Assembly (NCBI RefSeq): GCF_964204645.1
Contig: NC_134029.1
Location: 21,346,450 to 21,410,449, forward strand
Direction: 5' to 3'
DNA length: 64,000 bases
From: Tubulanus polymorphus
Taxonomy: Eukaryota > Nemertea > Palaeonemertea > Tubulaniformes > Tubulanidae
In this document: in pieces, positions 55,001 to 63,155 of the stretch
How positions within the stretch are numbered: the stretch's first letter is position 1
Layout of the letters: each line of letters begins with the position of its first letter
Notes under the pieces: model-generated
What the model saw: the letters and a program-made list of their open reading frames with translations, nothing else
What the model was told of the DNA's origin: nothing
Databases searched by the model: none
Translations under genes and position numbers: made by a program

Positions 55001-56574
55001 AAATGCATTATCGTTTATGGAGAAGCCATGAGTGGGAGGATGGGTTGGTTGGTTACTGGGAAATGGTGATCACCAGAGCTTCATAGAATTTCATAATTAC
55101 AAATTTCTTAATATGAAGATATGAATCCCTACTCAAATTTTACCACGAGAAAGGTCTACGGTATTAGTTGAATATTCATCGAATATCGCATCTTAGACCT
55201 TGTATCTTTATTCATATTTTACCTGAGGTAATCCCGTTTGCAGTAGGTTTTTCCGTCTCTGACGAAACAGGTACAAGATTCGTCCAAGTACTGATTACAA
55301 TCGGCACATTTCAAACATCTCGCGTGCCACTCCAAATCCGGGGCTACCCTCAATATATACTGATCCTGTATTTGTCCACCACAACCCACACACATTGACA
55401 ACCGACGTTTCTCTGGAAATGAAACAAAATTATTAGTACCAGTATCGAAATAAATGACATCGAAAAACATGCCTCCCAAATTTCACAAGGATAAATGATA
55501 TGAAGACTGAGATGACCGGTCAAATTTTGAAATATTTCCTATAGATATTAGATGTTTTAGCATTTGGAATGATAATTTAACATTATTAACGTTGATATCA
55601 ATATCGAAACAGCACAGTACAAAACTACTGAACAACGGGACAACACCATTGCGCAATATTGTTTTCTGACTTTTCTATTCGGGTTTGAATTACGATAAGG
55701 TTAGTATAACCATGAACGTATAAACTAGAGTTTATAAACTCTAGTTTAAACGCCCACGGTATATGGGATATCAACATGGACATATTACATATGCGACAGA
55801 AGCGGCAATGATCAGGGCACAAAATTATATATGCTCATCATTTTGTATTCAAGACAATAATCTAACTAATCATCGGACGCTATTATATCTCTCGTGCCAT
55901 CCTACGATTTTGAATCTAGTAAAAACAGATCATTTTACACCGCCACAAAGCTACAAAATTGTTAGAATAACAAGCCTTGCGCTGACATGTTGCGTGACCC
56001 GATCTACGATATTTGTATGTTTTTGAAAACGTACGAAAATATTTCTTCTATTTTGATTCTAACTGAGATCTTTCGGATAAATGAAAGTTATTTCAACTAA
56101 ATCTCATGGGTCCAAAGTTTCGTTCGCATATATAGAGTTACAATATAACTTAATGTTTTCGGATTATATACTGACCGCCTACAATCATGAACTTTGACCA
56201 GTCAAATTACTAATCGTAATATCTAGTATAGAATTCCACAGAAATTGGTAAAAATGATAAATGAAAACGTGAATTTTGAGTTGAAACAATACGATATGAT
56301 AAGCTTTGACCTGTCATTCAACTTCCTAGAGAAACCAACAGAAAAATACTGTGCAATGTTCAAACGAGGACAAAACTACTAATCAAATTCAGAGCACTGA
56401 TACATATGAATTTAAATCTAAAGTCACCACAGGGATTTATAAATAATAACGGGAATAGATAGAAGAATGCGCGGTTGCAGTCTGGTGGAAGTTCTTAGCT
56501 CTATTTACAACACAGTTAGAATAGTGTAAAATGTGAGGTTTCGACTTACTTGTCGGGTGAGGGTCCGACGCCAT
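33775..56574 (-). CDS. isl: Islet LIM-homeodomain transcription factor, complete six-exon gene
   Basis: The coding sequence is the complement of join(33775-34002, 36248-36424, 46742-47025, 50798-51084, 55223-55412, 56550-56574): 1191 nt, 396 residues. Islet proteins (ISL1/ISL2, Drosophila tailup) are nuclear factors specifying motor neurons, other neurons and pacemaker/mesodermal cells. They act with LIM-domain-binding protein (NLI/LDB) and LHX3/4. Order: a short basic N-terminus, LIM1 (about 16-70), LIM2 (about 78-132), a charged linker (about 169-190), the homeodomain (about 190-250, with VWFQNKR), the LHX-interaction segment (about 274-305) and a His/Gly/Asp-rich tail. All junctions are GT-AG and phases agree. 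The layout of one LIM per exon and a separate homeodomain exon matches vertebrate ISL1 as I know it. At 396 residues it is longer than human ISL1 (349), mainly in the tail. Confidence 0.95.
34003..36247 (-). other. Islet intron 5
   Basis: A phase 0 intron of 2.2 kb (donor GTGAGC, acceptor TTTACAG). It holds an ACCGGAAGT ETS site at 35299-35307 and no recognisable coding sequence. Confidence 0.85.
36248..36424 (-). CDS. isl: Islet exon 5, LHX3/4-interaction segment
   Basis: Fifty-nine codons (residues 263-321), phase 0 at both ends. It contains [10 protein letters not shown], then [14 protein letters not shown] and a [11 protein letters not shown] stretch ending FQQL. These match the ISL1 region that binds the LIM domains of LHX3 in the motor-neuron hexameric complex, so the motif is strongly conserved. 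The acceptor is TTTGTAG and the donor TTG|GTGAGC. Reading past the donor adds a spurious acidic tail, which marks the splice point. Confidence 0.93.
36425..37076 (-). other. Islet intron between candidate cassette exon and exon 5
   Basis: A 652-nt AT-rich stretch with a promoter-like CpG-rich patch near 36560-36600 (GCGCACGCGCACGTGACTCG). No coding sequence is recognised. Confidence 0.6.
37077..37139 (-). CDS. isl: candidate Islet cassette exon, 63 nt, in frame
   Basis: Between the homeodomain exon and exon 5, on the same strand, a good acceptor (CTTTATATTTTTGTAG) precedes 63 nt with no stop in phase 0, followed by CAG|GTCAGT. The flanking junction is also phase 0 on both sides, so inclusion adds 21 residues without shifting frame (417 instead of 396). 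The peptide begins [12 protein letters not shown] and continues SPNSAQDLQ, an aromatic/Pro-rich linker lying just after the homeodomain and before the LHX-interaction segment. It shares the GTAG|AAT start with exon 5. I do not recognise it from vertebrate ISL1. Vertebrate Islet transcripts are known to be alternatively spliced in this part of the protein. No transcript evidence is available here. Confidence 0.6.
38175..38360. repeat. 37-bp minisatellite, five copies
   Basis: Units beginning TCTCTAGGCATGACTTAGAC start at 38175, 38212, 38249, 38286 and 38323, an exact 37-bp period. Units differ by a few substitutions (TTAGAC/TTATAC/TTGTAC, CAGT/TAGT). It lies wholly inside Islet intron 4. Copy number is probably polymorphic. 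Confidence 0.95.
44262..44281. repeat. (GA)n microsatellite
   Basis: About nine pure AG units within Islet intron 4. GA runs can act as GAGA-type binding sites, but nothing further supports that here. Confidence 0.85.
46742..47025 (-). CDS. isl: Islet exon 4, homeodomain
   Basis: 284 nt, residues 168-262, entered in phase 1 (acceptor CCTAATTAG) and leaving in phase 0 (AAG|GTAGGC). A strongly basic/acidic linker rich in R, E and K precedes [20 protein letters not shown]. The third helix reads [19 protein letters not shown], diagnostic of Islet, with Gln at homeodomain position 50 and Asn at 51. The only clear differences I see from ISL1 in the core are Ala to Asn in CYNANPRP and Gly to Ser in EMTSLSP. 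A Gln/Glu-rich stretch closes the exon. Confidence 0.97.
47026..50797 (-). other. Islet intron 3
   Basis: A 3.8-kb phase 1 intron. It contains the 12-bp palindrome GATGACGTCATC (CRE core at 50334-50341), a 16-bp GTACCAC/GTGGTAC inverted repeat at 49067-49082, and a GATGAT run near 49708. No exon is recognised. Confidence 0.85.
50798..51084 (-). CDS. isl: Islet exon 3, LIM2 domain
   Basis: 287 nt, residues 72-167, entered with one base completing an Arg codon (acceptor TCTCATTTCAG) and leaving after GCA G|GTAAAA. It carries CTKC, then [10 protein letters not shown] with the zinc-ligand spacing of LIM2, then [20 protein letters not shown], nearly identical to ISL1. A Ser/Asn/Gly-rich linker with a poly-Asn run follows and differs from vertebrate ISL1. 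LIM2 together with LIM1 binds LDB/NLI. Confidence 0.96.
51085..55222 (-). other. Islet intron 2
   Basis: A 4.1-kb phase 2 intron between the two LIM exons (donor CAG|GTAAAAT). Open frames here (51161-51412, 54375-54590) lack splice context and recognisable domains. Confidence 0.85.
55223..55412 (-). CDS. isl: Islet exon 2, LIM1 domain
   Basis: 190 nt, residues 9-71 plus two bases of codon 72. The acceptor TTTCCAG ends at 55413. It encodes [14 protein letters not shown], then [19 protein letters not shown] and [20 protein letters not shown], with all eight LIM zinc ligands present. It is close to vertebrate ISL1. The donor CAG|GTAAAA leaves AG, which pairs with the first G of exon 3 to restore the conserved Arg before LFGQKC. 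Confidence 0.97.
55413..56549 (-). other. Islet intron 1
   Basis: A 1.1-kb phase 1 intron (donor A|GTAAGT, acceptor TTTCCAG). It contains the 28-bp perfect palindrome at 55721-55748 and no coding sequence. Confidence 0.85.
55721..55748. repeat. perfect 28-bp palindrome in Islet intron 1
   Basis: TAAACTAGAGTTTA is followed immediately by its exact reverse complement with no spacer. The symmetry stops at both ends (A on each side). Chance expectation for a spacerless 14-bp arm in 64 kb is far below one. It could form a cruciform, be a tail-to-tail duplication scar, or bind a dimeric factor. Confidence 0.85.
56550..56574 (-). CDS. isl: Islet exon 1, start codon and first eight residues
   Basis: ATG at 56572-56574 begins MASDPHPT plus the first base of codon 9, then the donor A|GTAAGT. 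Spliced to exon 2 it reads ...PTKKRRLSMC, parallel to vertebrate ISL1 ...PPKKKRLISLC, which supports both start and junction. The start context GATCATGG has G at +4. Being tiny, this exon is easily missed by gene finders. Confidence 0.85.
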
Positions 56575-56850
56575 GATCTCCGCTTTTGAGGGTGAAATTT
56601 TGCCGGTTAATCCTTATCCAAAATAGAAAGAAAATCCTTCACAAACTGCTGCAGTAACCTATAATACACGTTTTCCTCCAGCGACTATCAGATAATGTTT
56701 ACGAGCAGTAGAACTATCAAGTTCGCCATATAAATTCCCAGTTTCGCCGAGAAATGATTCCGATTGGTAGCTCGCTAATTATCACCGTCACGTGATCACG
56801 CACAGTAGCTGTCATATCGGCCCGAACCACGCCCTAATGGTGACGTCACG
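56575..56850 (-). promoter_or_regulatory. Islet 5' UTR and core promoter
   Basis: Reading toward the gene on the - strand: an exact CRE TGACGTCA at 56841-56848, GGGCGTGG (KLF/Sp-like) next to it, an E-box TCACGTGA at 56788-56795, TAATTA (homeodomain core) near 56778, CCAAT at 56763-56767, and a weak TATA-like TTTATATGG near 56726-56734. This predicts a start near 56700 and a 5' UTR of about 125 nt. The homeodomain core would allow autoregulation. The start site is inferred. Confidence 0.45.
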
Positions 56851-59521
56851 CGGTTTTATGTTCTCTAATTCGCCGCGATATGTAATTATATGGTTATTCT
56901 AAGTTAAGATTGGAAGTTGTGCAGAACTACGTGCGAGAGAGACTGGTGACAATATGAAATGAACACGCGCTCCAGAATAACAGAACTTCACGCGCAAGCG
57001 ATCGCGGCTGCACTTTTCAGATGCATCTTCCAGTGATGGCAGAAAATTATTATGAGGATTTTCCCTCAGAAAATTTTTTGAAAATTTCTCGCTATTTAGC
57101 ACAAATATGTTAAAATAAAACAATACCAATGGTGTTATTTGTATTTGAAGTCCTGTCACAGGAAAGTCATCGTTTGAACAATGTTTTACCCAAACTAATA
57201 AAGAATATTTCATTACTGACACAAGGTCAAAGGAGACTAGCAACATGTCCATATTTTTCTGGAAAAAGATTGTTGGCGATGATTATCCCACTACGACGTG
57301 ACACCGTGTTATCGGGAGTTCCAAGAAGTTCTTGCATCGCCGCAAACATGGTTCCGTTTCTTAATCCGCATCCAAAGAGAATCTTCGATTCGGGTTGGGT
57401 CTATTCATATCGGCGTGGACGTATTGACAAGAGCTCTTCTAGTTCAGGAAAAGCCGATATATCACATCGGAGGTCGAATATTTTTACGGCTTCGGTCCAA
57501 ATGGGAGAGGTGTTACGAAGGTGGGCCAATTCAGTCTATTAAAACCAGACCTTGTGTGAGGGAAGAATAAAGAGTCTTTATATCATGAATAGAACACCCA
57601 GGTAAAGAGTAAACTTGGCCCCGGTATTCACGGCTTCGTTTCTCTTTTCGTGATAGTTTGTTCCGTTGGCCTTTTATGTAGCTCTCTTGTGTTGCAGACG
57701 AGAACAAGATACCGGCTTTGAAATGGACAGAAAGGAGCGCGACAATTTACTTCACTCCGAGTTCACATTGTTTGGCGACATTTTTCTTGCTTGTTGTTAT
57801 AGTTGTGGGGTGACAAGGTTCGCTAAACACCAGATTGACAGTCTCGTGTCAAATTATGGTCTATCTGTGTGTACATATTCAACCGTCACGTAAAAAAACT
57901 CTTTCAATCCGCGCATTGTATGAAAACTATGACACAAATACTTGGGTTTTTTTTAAATAGCGACACTAAAACGAAGAACATTTTTCGAAGCTTTTTTAAA
58001 AAAAACAGAAATTGAAACCAAGCCTTCGTCCTGAGATTTTCACAACGAAATCAGCATCTACGCTGAAAAATATCTTAACAACCAATTTTCGGTTTTAGGA
58101 AATTACCTCAAATCAATTTTTGTTATATATTTTTCAATGCATCTTATATATACAGAATACAAAAAAAAATATCTTCATAGTTTGAATATTTCTAGTCAAG
58201 ATTTCGTGAAAAACTGCGATGGTTGTGGTTTATGAAATGATATACTTGTTATTTTTTCTGTATCTGAGCTGATAATGTATCGAGGCAAAAAACTGAACTA
58301 TAGATTGTCGTGATTAATCTGCAATCTTCGTCGAAAGGTTTTTGCGAAGCACTTGAATTTTCTCCAACACGAGTTCATGCGTATGTGTTTAAGGAGCTAT
58401 TTAACGGTAGAACAAGCCCATAGTCGTCGTTTATTGTGTCGAACGAGTTTTATTTGTGCGAAAAATGAAAAGTGTCGTTAAAATAAATATCGCGATCTGC
58501 TGCAGGATGTTGATCTAACCTATAATTTCAGTTCTTCGCCTGATCTCGCGTTCAATGCACCGTGAAATGTGCAGTTTTTAGACAGGTAAAATTCCGAATT
58601 TTCATTGTTTCTTTGTAGCAATGGAACAATATAAAATAATGGTATATTGTAATGTGTATAAGTATCTATTTGCTGTAGTGAAAAGCTTCTATCCAGGCGT
58701 CCGTAAGCCTTGTATTTATATTAGCCTTATTTATGTATGTATGCTATACATTTCTACTGGGTATATTTTTTACGACCATGGAGCTACGGCGGGATGAAAA
58801 TCAGCCAACGCCATCTGGTGATAAATTGTAGTAGTAAGTAAACGTAATTTTCCCGCCGTTTTCTTGCGCTGAAGATCAGCACGCTTTCAATTCACTTTTA
58901 ACAAAATCATTCTTAAGTTGGAACCTTTTAGACAAAAAAAAAGAAAATCTTGAACAAATATTACCGGCCCCATTCTTATGTATAAACTTTTTAGAATTAC
59001 GCATGTATTGGCAATCTTGAAATGCAATCTTACAATCTAAATAAAGAATATGAATCGAAGAGCATTTTAGATCTCGAACTAAAAATGCTTTCAATTGATT
59101 TAATCGTTCACAAAAGAAAAAAAAGTAATTCGTTGATAAAAAAGAATATAAACTGTCGAAACTGAAGATCTTGTTTCCGATAAAAATACAACGTGACAAA
59201 GACCGCGATTGTGAATGTAATGTGTAATTTTAAAACGTTTTAGACATAAAAATGAGGCCAGTAATATATAAAGTCATTCGAAACATCCGTCAAAATCTCA
59301 TGAACGAAGCATTTGTCAGAGTCACAGCACGAATTTTATTGCCCTCTATAGAATGATTTCAAGTGGCTATCGGGACTTTAGGTCTACCTCAACCGCCAAC
59401 CTTGAATCAGCCACAACCACATGTCCATTAGATACGAGTACATAGTTATCTATGATATTTCTTTATTTTATGCAAGTTTTATGACGTTTTACATATGTTC
59501 GGTTTCCGAGGACGTGTTTAC

Positions 59522-59594
59522 CTCATCCTCGATTGCCACAGTCAACTCGCGGTAGCCTAGCTGTTGACGGTGAAGTGCACCGTGTTTCAAGTTG
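59522..59594 (-). other. exon-like block (weak)
   Basis: An acceptor AACCTTTCAG and donor GAG|GTAAAC bracket 73 nt open in one frame, whose peptide ends LGYRELTVAIEDE. I recognise no homology, and short blocks like this arise by chance. It is recorded because it lies on the same strand as the block at 61263-61406, although their phases (0 leaving, 2 entering) would require another exon between them. Confidence 0.15.
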
Positions 59595-61262
59595 CTGAAA
59601 GGTTTCGTTTTTCATCTGACACAAAAAGGAATATACGTTTATCGATAATAAAGATCAGCAGTAATAAGACGTTATATCCCAAATTGAAAATTGACTAATA
59701 TGTTAATTTAAAGATTATTAGAACGACCCTTCTTCGGTCTAAAATGACAGAAATCACATTTTCAACTAAGGATGGTACTAAACCACCCAAAATATTTCTA
59801 GTAATTCACTGATAGATTGATATCAATCTCAATCTCAATATTCAATATCAATCTCAATATTCTCGTTATTTTTGTTTCTCTGATGAAGTTTAGTCAAAAC
59901 TTCAAAACTGTGAGAATATATTTCTTAAATCATCAACTGTGGATTTTGCTCGTTATTTCTGGTGATTTTTAATTAACTTTTTAGCCCATTTGAAATTTTG
60001 AGATTTAACGTCTTCTGCGTCAGAGATTTTGTGTTTTTAAGCGATTCATCAGCGGATCAAGTACGTATCTTTCAAATGGACTAACAGTTAGATTTGATGA
60101 TGTAGCCCAAAGAGGCTGTTTTCGATTGGCCGTATGAATTTATATCGTCCAAAAATCAAGTGAAAAAAACACGTTCAAACCCTGTTTGGAAATTGAACTC
60201 AATTAAACATACTCGCGCACGTGTAAATACTAGAAATACGGTTTATTAAACGATTAACTGCGGGCAATTTTTAACAAAAGCTTTTGTTTGATCAAAACTT
60301 AACCTAGGTGCAATTTTAGTATCGGCGGCAGGCGGAGACTCGCTATCAGAGCGTCAGATTCACGCGCGCTCACGACGCGAAACCACTTTATTAAACGGCC
60401 CGGTAAGTGGTGCCTTATCTAAAACATGATAAATCCCGATAAATGACGATAAAATAAGCGTTAATACGATTTGTGAACCTGGGGCGGCACCGTTTAATAG
60501 CCTGTTAACATCGCTGTATCGTTTGACCACGATAATTGTTGTGCGTGTATATTTACAAGTATAATATAGTCCAGTCTGATACAGGGTATCGATATTGACG
60601 CTTAATGGAACACCTGTCCAGCTAGCAAAAATTCCCCTATTTGTAGTTGACGCCAGGGCTCTCCTTGGCAATAGTTTTCAAATACATATACCTCTCGGAT
60701 TTCGTAATATCGCAGATTATTATTAGTAAACTGCATTGGTAAAATTTTCATTCATGAACGAGACAGATCGACATCACATAGCAAATCTGTGAGCAGACGG
60801 CACCCACTACATACACAATATTTATCATCAGCCATAAATGAAAATCGGTGATTCTTCAATACTTCGCGAGATGAATACAGTAACCGATTGTTCGGGAGAT
60901 ATGTTCGCCGGTCGCCCGCCCGTCGCTTCCTCATTCGCGTACCAGTCACCAGAACAAACAGCGCGCGCGCACGGGCCAGCATGTTTTATTGTTCGACGCG
61001 AAACTCAATCTACCATCAGCGCGGTGAAGAGAGCATTGAGTTTGACCCCATATCGTTCATACCATATGGCCCCTGCAAATGGACGTTCATACCATCTGTC
61101 CCTAGTGGAAGTGGTACGGATCCGAACCGTTAGCACGCGATCGACGAACGCGCGCGCATACACGCAAAATATCTCGTCTGAAAGAAAATTACTCTCCAAC
61201 TGTCATCTAACGTTATCTAGTATAAACGATTTACTTCAAATATGAGTAAGAAATATACTTAC

Positions 61263-61406
61263 ATGATGTACGCGCTGCCTCAGCTTTTTGATATGGTGCG
61301 AGAAAACGAAAATGGGCGTAAAAAGTTTTATCGTGTCTCTATCCGTACAGAAACATTTGTTGGTATATTGGCCCTGTGGCCCGAAACAGCCTGCCATTTC
61401 TATAGC
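61263..61406 (-). other. exon-like block with strong splice sites, both strands open
   Basis: On the - strand, acceptor TTTAATTTCTATTCCAG and donor CAT|GTAAGTAT bound exactly 144 nt, open as 48 codons. There is an internal well-placed ATG (GAAATGG) and a Cys- and His-containing peptide with CFGPQG and SHHIKKLRQRVHH. It could be an alternative 5' exon or an exon of an unknown gene; its phase 0 end does not fit directly onto Islet exon 2. The + strand is also open, as an ATG-to-TAG frame of 57 codons (61242-61415) starting MSKKYTYMMYALPQLF. I recognise neither peptide. Confidence 0.3.
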
Positions 61407-62174
61407 CTGGAATAGAAATTAAAAAGGTGATCTGCGACAAAGTTATTCTCCATCAGAACATCGTTTCTCGTCTTCGCATTTTATATTCGATCCAGTTTTC
61501 GATTGTTTTGTTTTTACTATTGTCTAAAACCATTCCGTAGCGAAACTTTTTCTCTATAGTAACTCGCTCTAAGTCGTGGCCGTGTAAAAAAAGTAGTGAT
61601 GTCATCACTGCACAGTATACCTCGGGTTGCAGGCGATTATTATTCATGCTCTGGTCGTTGTCTGATTAACACAGTTAATATTTACCAATAACCCGGTCCT
61701 GTGTTATGTGATTTTGATTCGGAAACGAGCAAATATCGGAGCAGTCAGTACTTTCCGTCGGGCGATGATTGCAACTCACACTTTCACAAAGGAATAAATC
61801 AGATGCTATTTGCCGTCGGTAAATTCATTCCGACCCTGGCTGTTTGCTTCGTAGGAATTAATTTGTCAAAATATAACAAGATCAGCAAACCACGATTGAA
61901 GTTCGTGTCGTCCTGGCGTTTCTCCGTTGAAAGATGAGCATCTTTTTAAAACACGGCAGATGACAGTGACAAAATGTTTCCTGTCACTATTTACCGGGCG
62001 GTTATCAAGATCTTTGATTAGTGACTTGGGGGAAAATGTTCGCGAGCGATCTATGAATTTTCGTATTTCATTCCATGACTTTTACCCCGGAGTTACCGAT
62101 TTAAATTTGAATTTAATTTTCAACGACGGGCGCGCTCCTACGGATCATCTCCCGCCGTGTCTTAGTTCTGTCGA

Positions 62175-62240
62175 GGAAGCTAGATGGCAGCACGTTCTGG
62201 AGCCGGGAACCTCCAAGCCTTGGGTTCGAATCCTGAATAT
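62175..62240 (+). repeat. tRNA-derived SINE head
   Basis: GATGGCAGCACGTTCTGGAG, then CCTCCAAGCCTTGGGTTCGAATCC, resembles the 3' part of a tRNA with an exact B box (GGTTCGAATCC) and an anticodon-arm-like CCAAGCC. A matching acceptor stem is absent, so this is a SINE fragment rather than a tRNA gene. It lies antisense just past the poly(A) signal of the zinc-finger gene. Confidence 0.45.
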
Positions 62241-62284
62241 AATATCATGCTTAATTCCTTGAAACTTCACGAGAACAAGATCAG

Positions 62285-62995
62285 TTGTTGGATAAACTGT
62301 TAAAACATTTTATTTATTGCTCAAATATTAGCTGTTTGCATTGGCACATGCCTCAAAATATCATCTAAACCCAATTTGGTTAAGCGAAGGTTTTTACATC
62401 AAGTCTTGGCCAAAAACCAATAGCGCAAGACATTTCACACAATAACGTCACAATTTCAGCAGCATAATTAGGTAATTAATGCATATCAACGATCACTCGT
62501 TAATTTAGACAAGATTCAGAAACATATATAGTAAACATACACAATAACAAGGTCTTAACATTTCATATATAATATAAGCCAGCAACCCCATTCCTAAAAC
62601 GTGTATACAAGTGTCAATATAATGCATAAATCACTGCGTTAGTAAAGGCCTTTTTTTCAACTATAAATACCCCGGTATAATAATGATTTATGAAGTTAAA
62701 CAATTACCGTTTATACCACCGTGATAAGATATTGATTCTACTACAGGAAACATTATTTAACTCTAACCCACAACAAAACATACATTTGTTTCATCACATA
62801 ATATATACTACCTACAAATATAACTCAGAATATGGACAAAATATGTTTTTTCCTTAAATTGAGATGCATGATTTAAGTAAAATACAGCCAGCCCCAAAAC
62901 ATTTGACTCACCAATGAGGTATTGTACCGTAAGTGAAAAGAAGCGTATAATGACTCCAGTTTTACGGGAACTCAGATTTGTGGACCCGAGCAGCA
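62285..62995 (-). other. 3' UTR of the zinc-finger/polyQ gene
   Basis: An AT-rich region from the TAG at 62996-62998 to about 20 nt past a pair of overlapping AATAAA signals (- strand, 62309-62318). A strong donor-like TTG|GTGAGT occurs about 85 nt after the stop (near 62908), raising the possibility of an intron in the 3' UTR. There is no continuing coding frame. Confidence 0.5.
62309..62318 (-). terminator. poly(A) signal of the zinc-finger/polyQ gene
   Basis: Two overlapping AATAAA hexamers (AATAAATAAA on the - strand), the first exact ones I found about 680 nt after the stop codon. Cleavage near 62285-62295 is inferred. Confidence 0.45.
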
Positions 62996-63122
62996 CTACT
63001 GATGCTGTTGCTGTAAATGATGCGAAGAATGATGCTGTTGCTGCAAATGATGATGATGAGTAAGATGATGAGGGTGATGTTGTAAATATCGAGATTGTTC
63101 CACTAACAGTTGCTCAGGTGTT

Positions 63123-63155
<33 letters not shown>

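Larger units (their letters stand above)
56850..62280. other. Islet upstream intergenic region
   Basis: About 5.4 kb between the Islet promoter and the 3' end of the zinc-finger gene. Open frames at 57129-57542 and 60838-61245 have no recognisable domain. A CpG-rich patch lies near 60890-61160, with GTTCATACCAT repeated 18 bp apart at about 61067 and 61085. The best exon-like block is at 61263-61406. A short ATCAATCTCA repeat lies near 59822-59862. Confidence 0.5.

Noticed and set aside
57129-57542. 137-codon open frame upstream of Islet (+)
   Set aside because: No recognisable domain, overlapping open frames on both strands, no paired splice sites; consistent with chance in this sequence.
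60838-61245. 135-codon open frame (+)
   Set aside because: It lies in a CpG-rich patch where several frames on both strands are open; the composition (Ser/Arg/Thr) is what CpG-rich DNA gives by chance.
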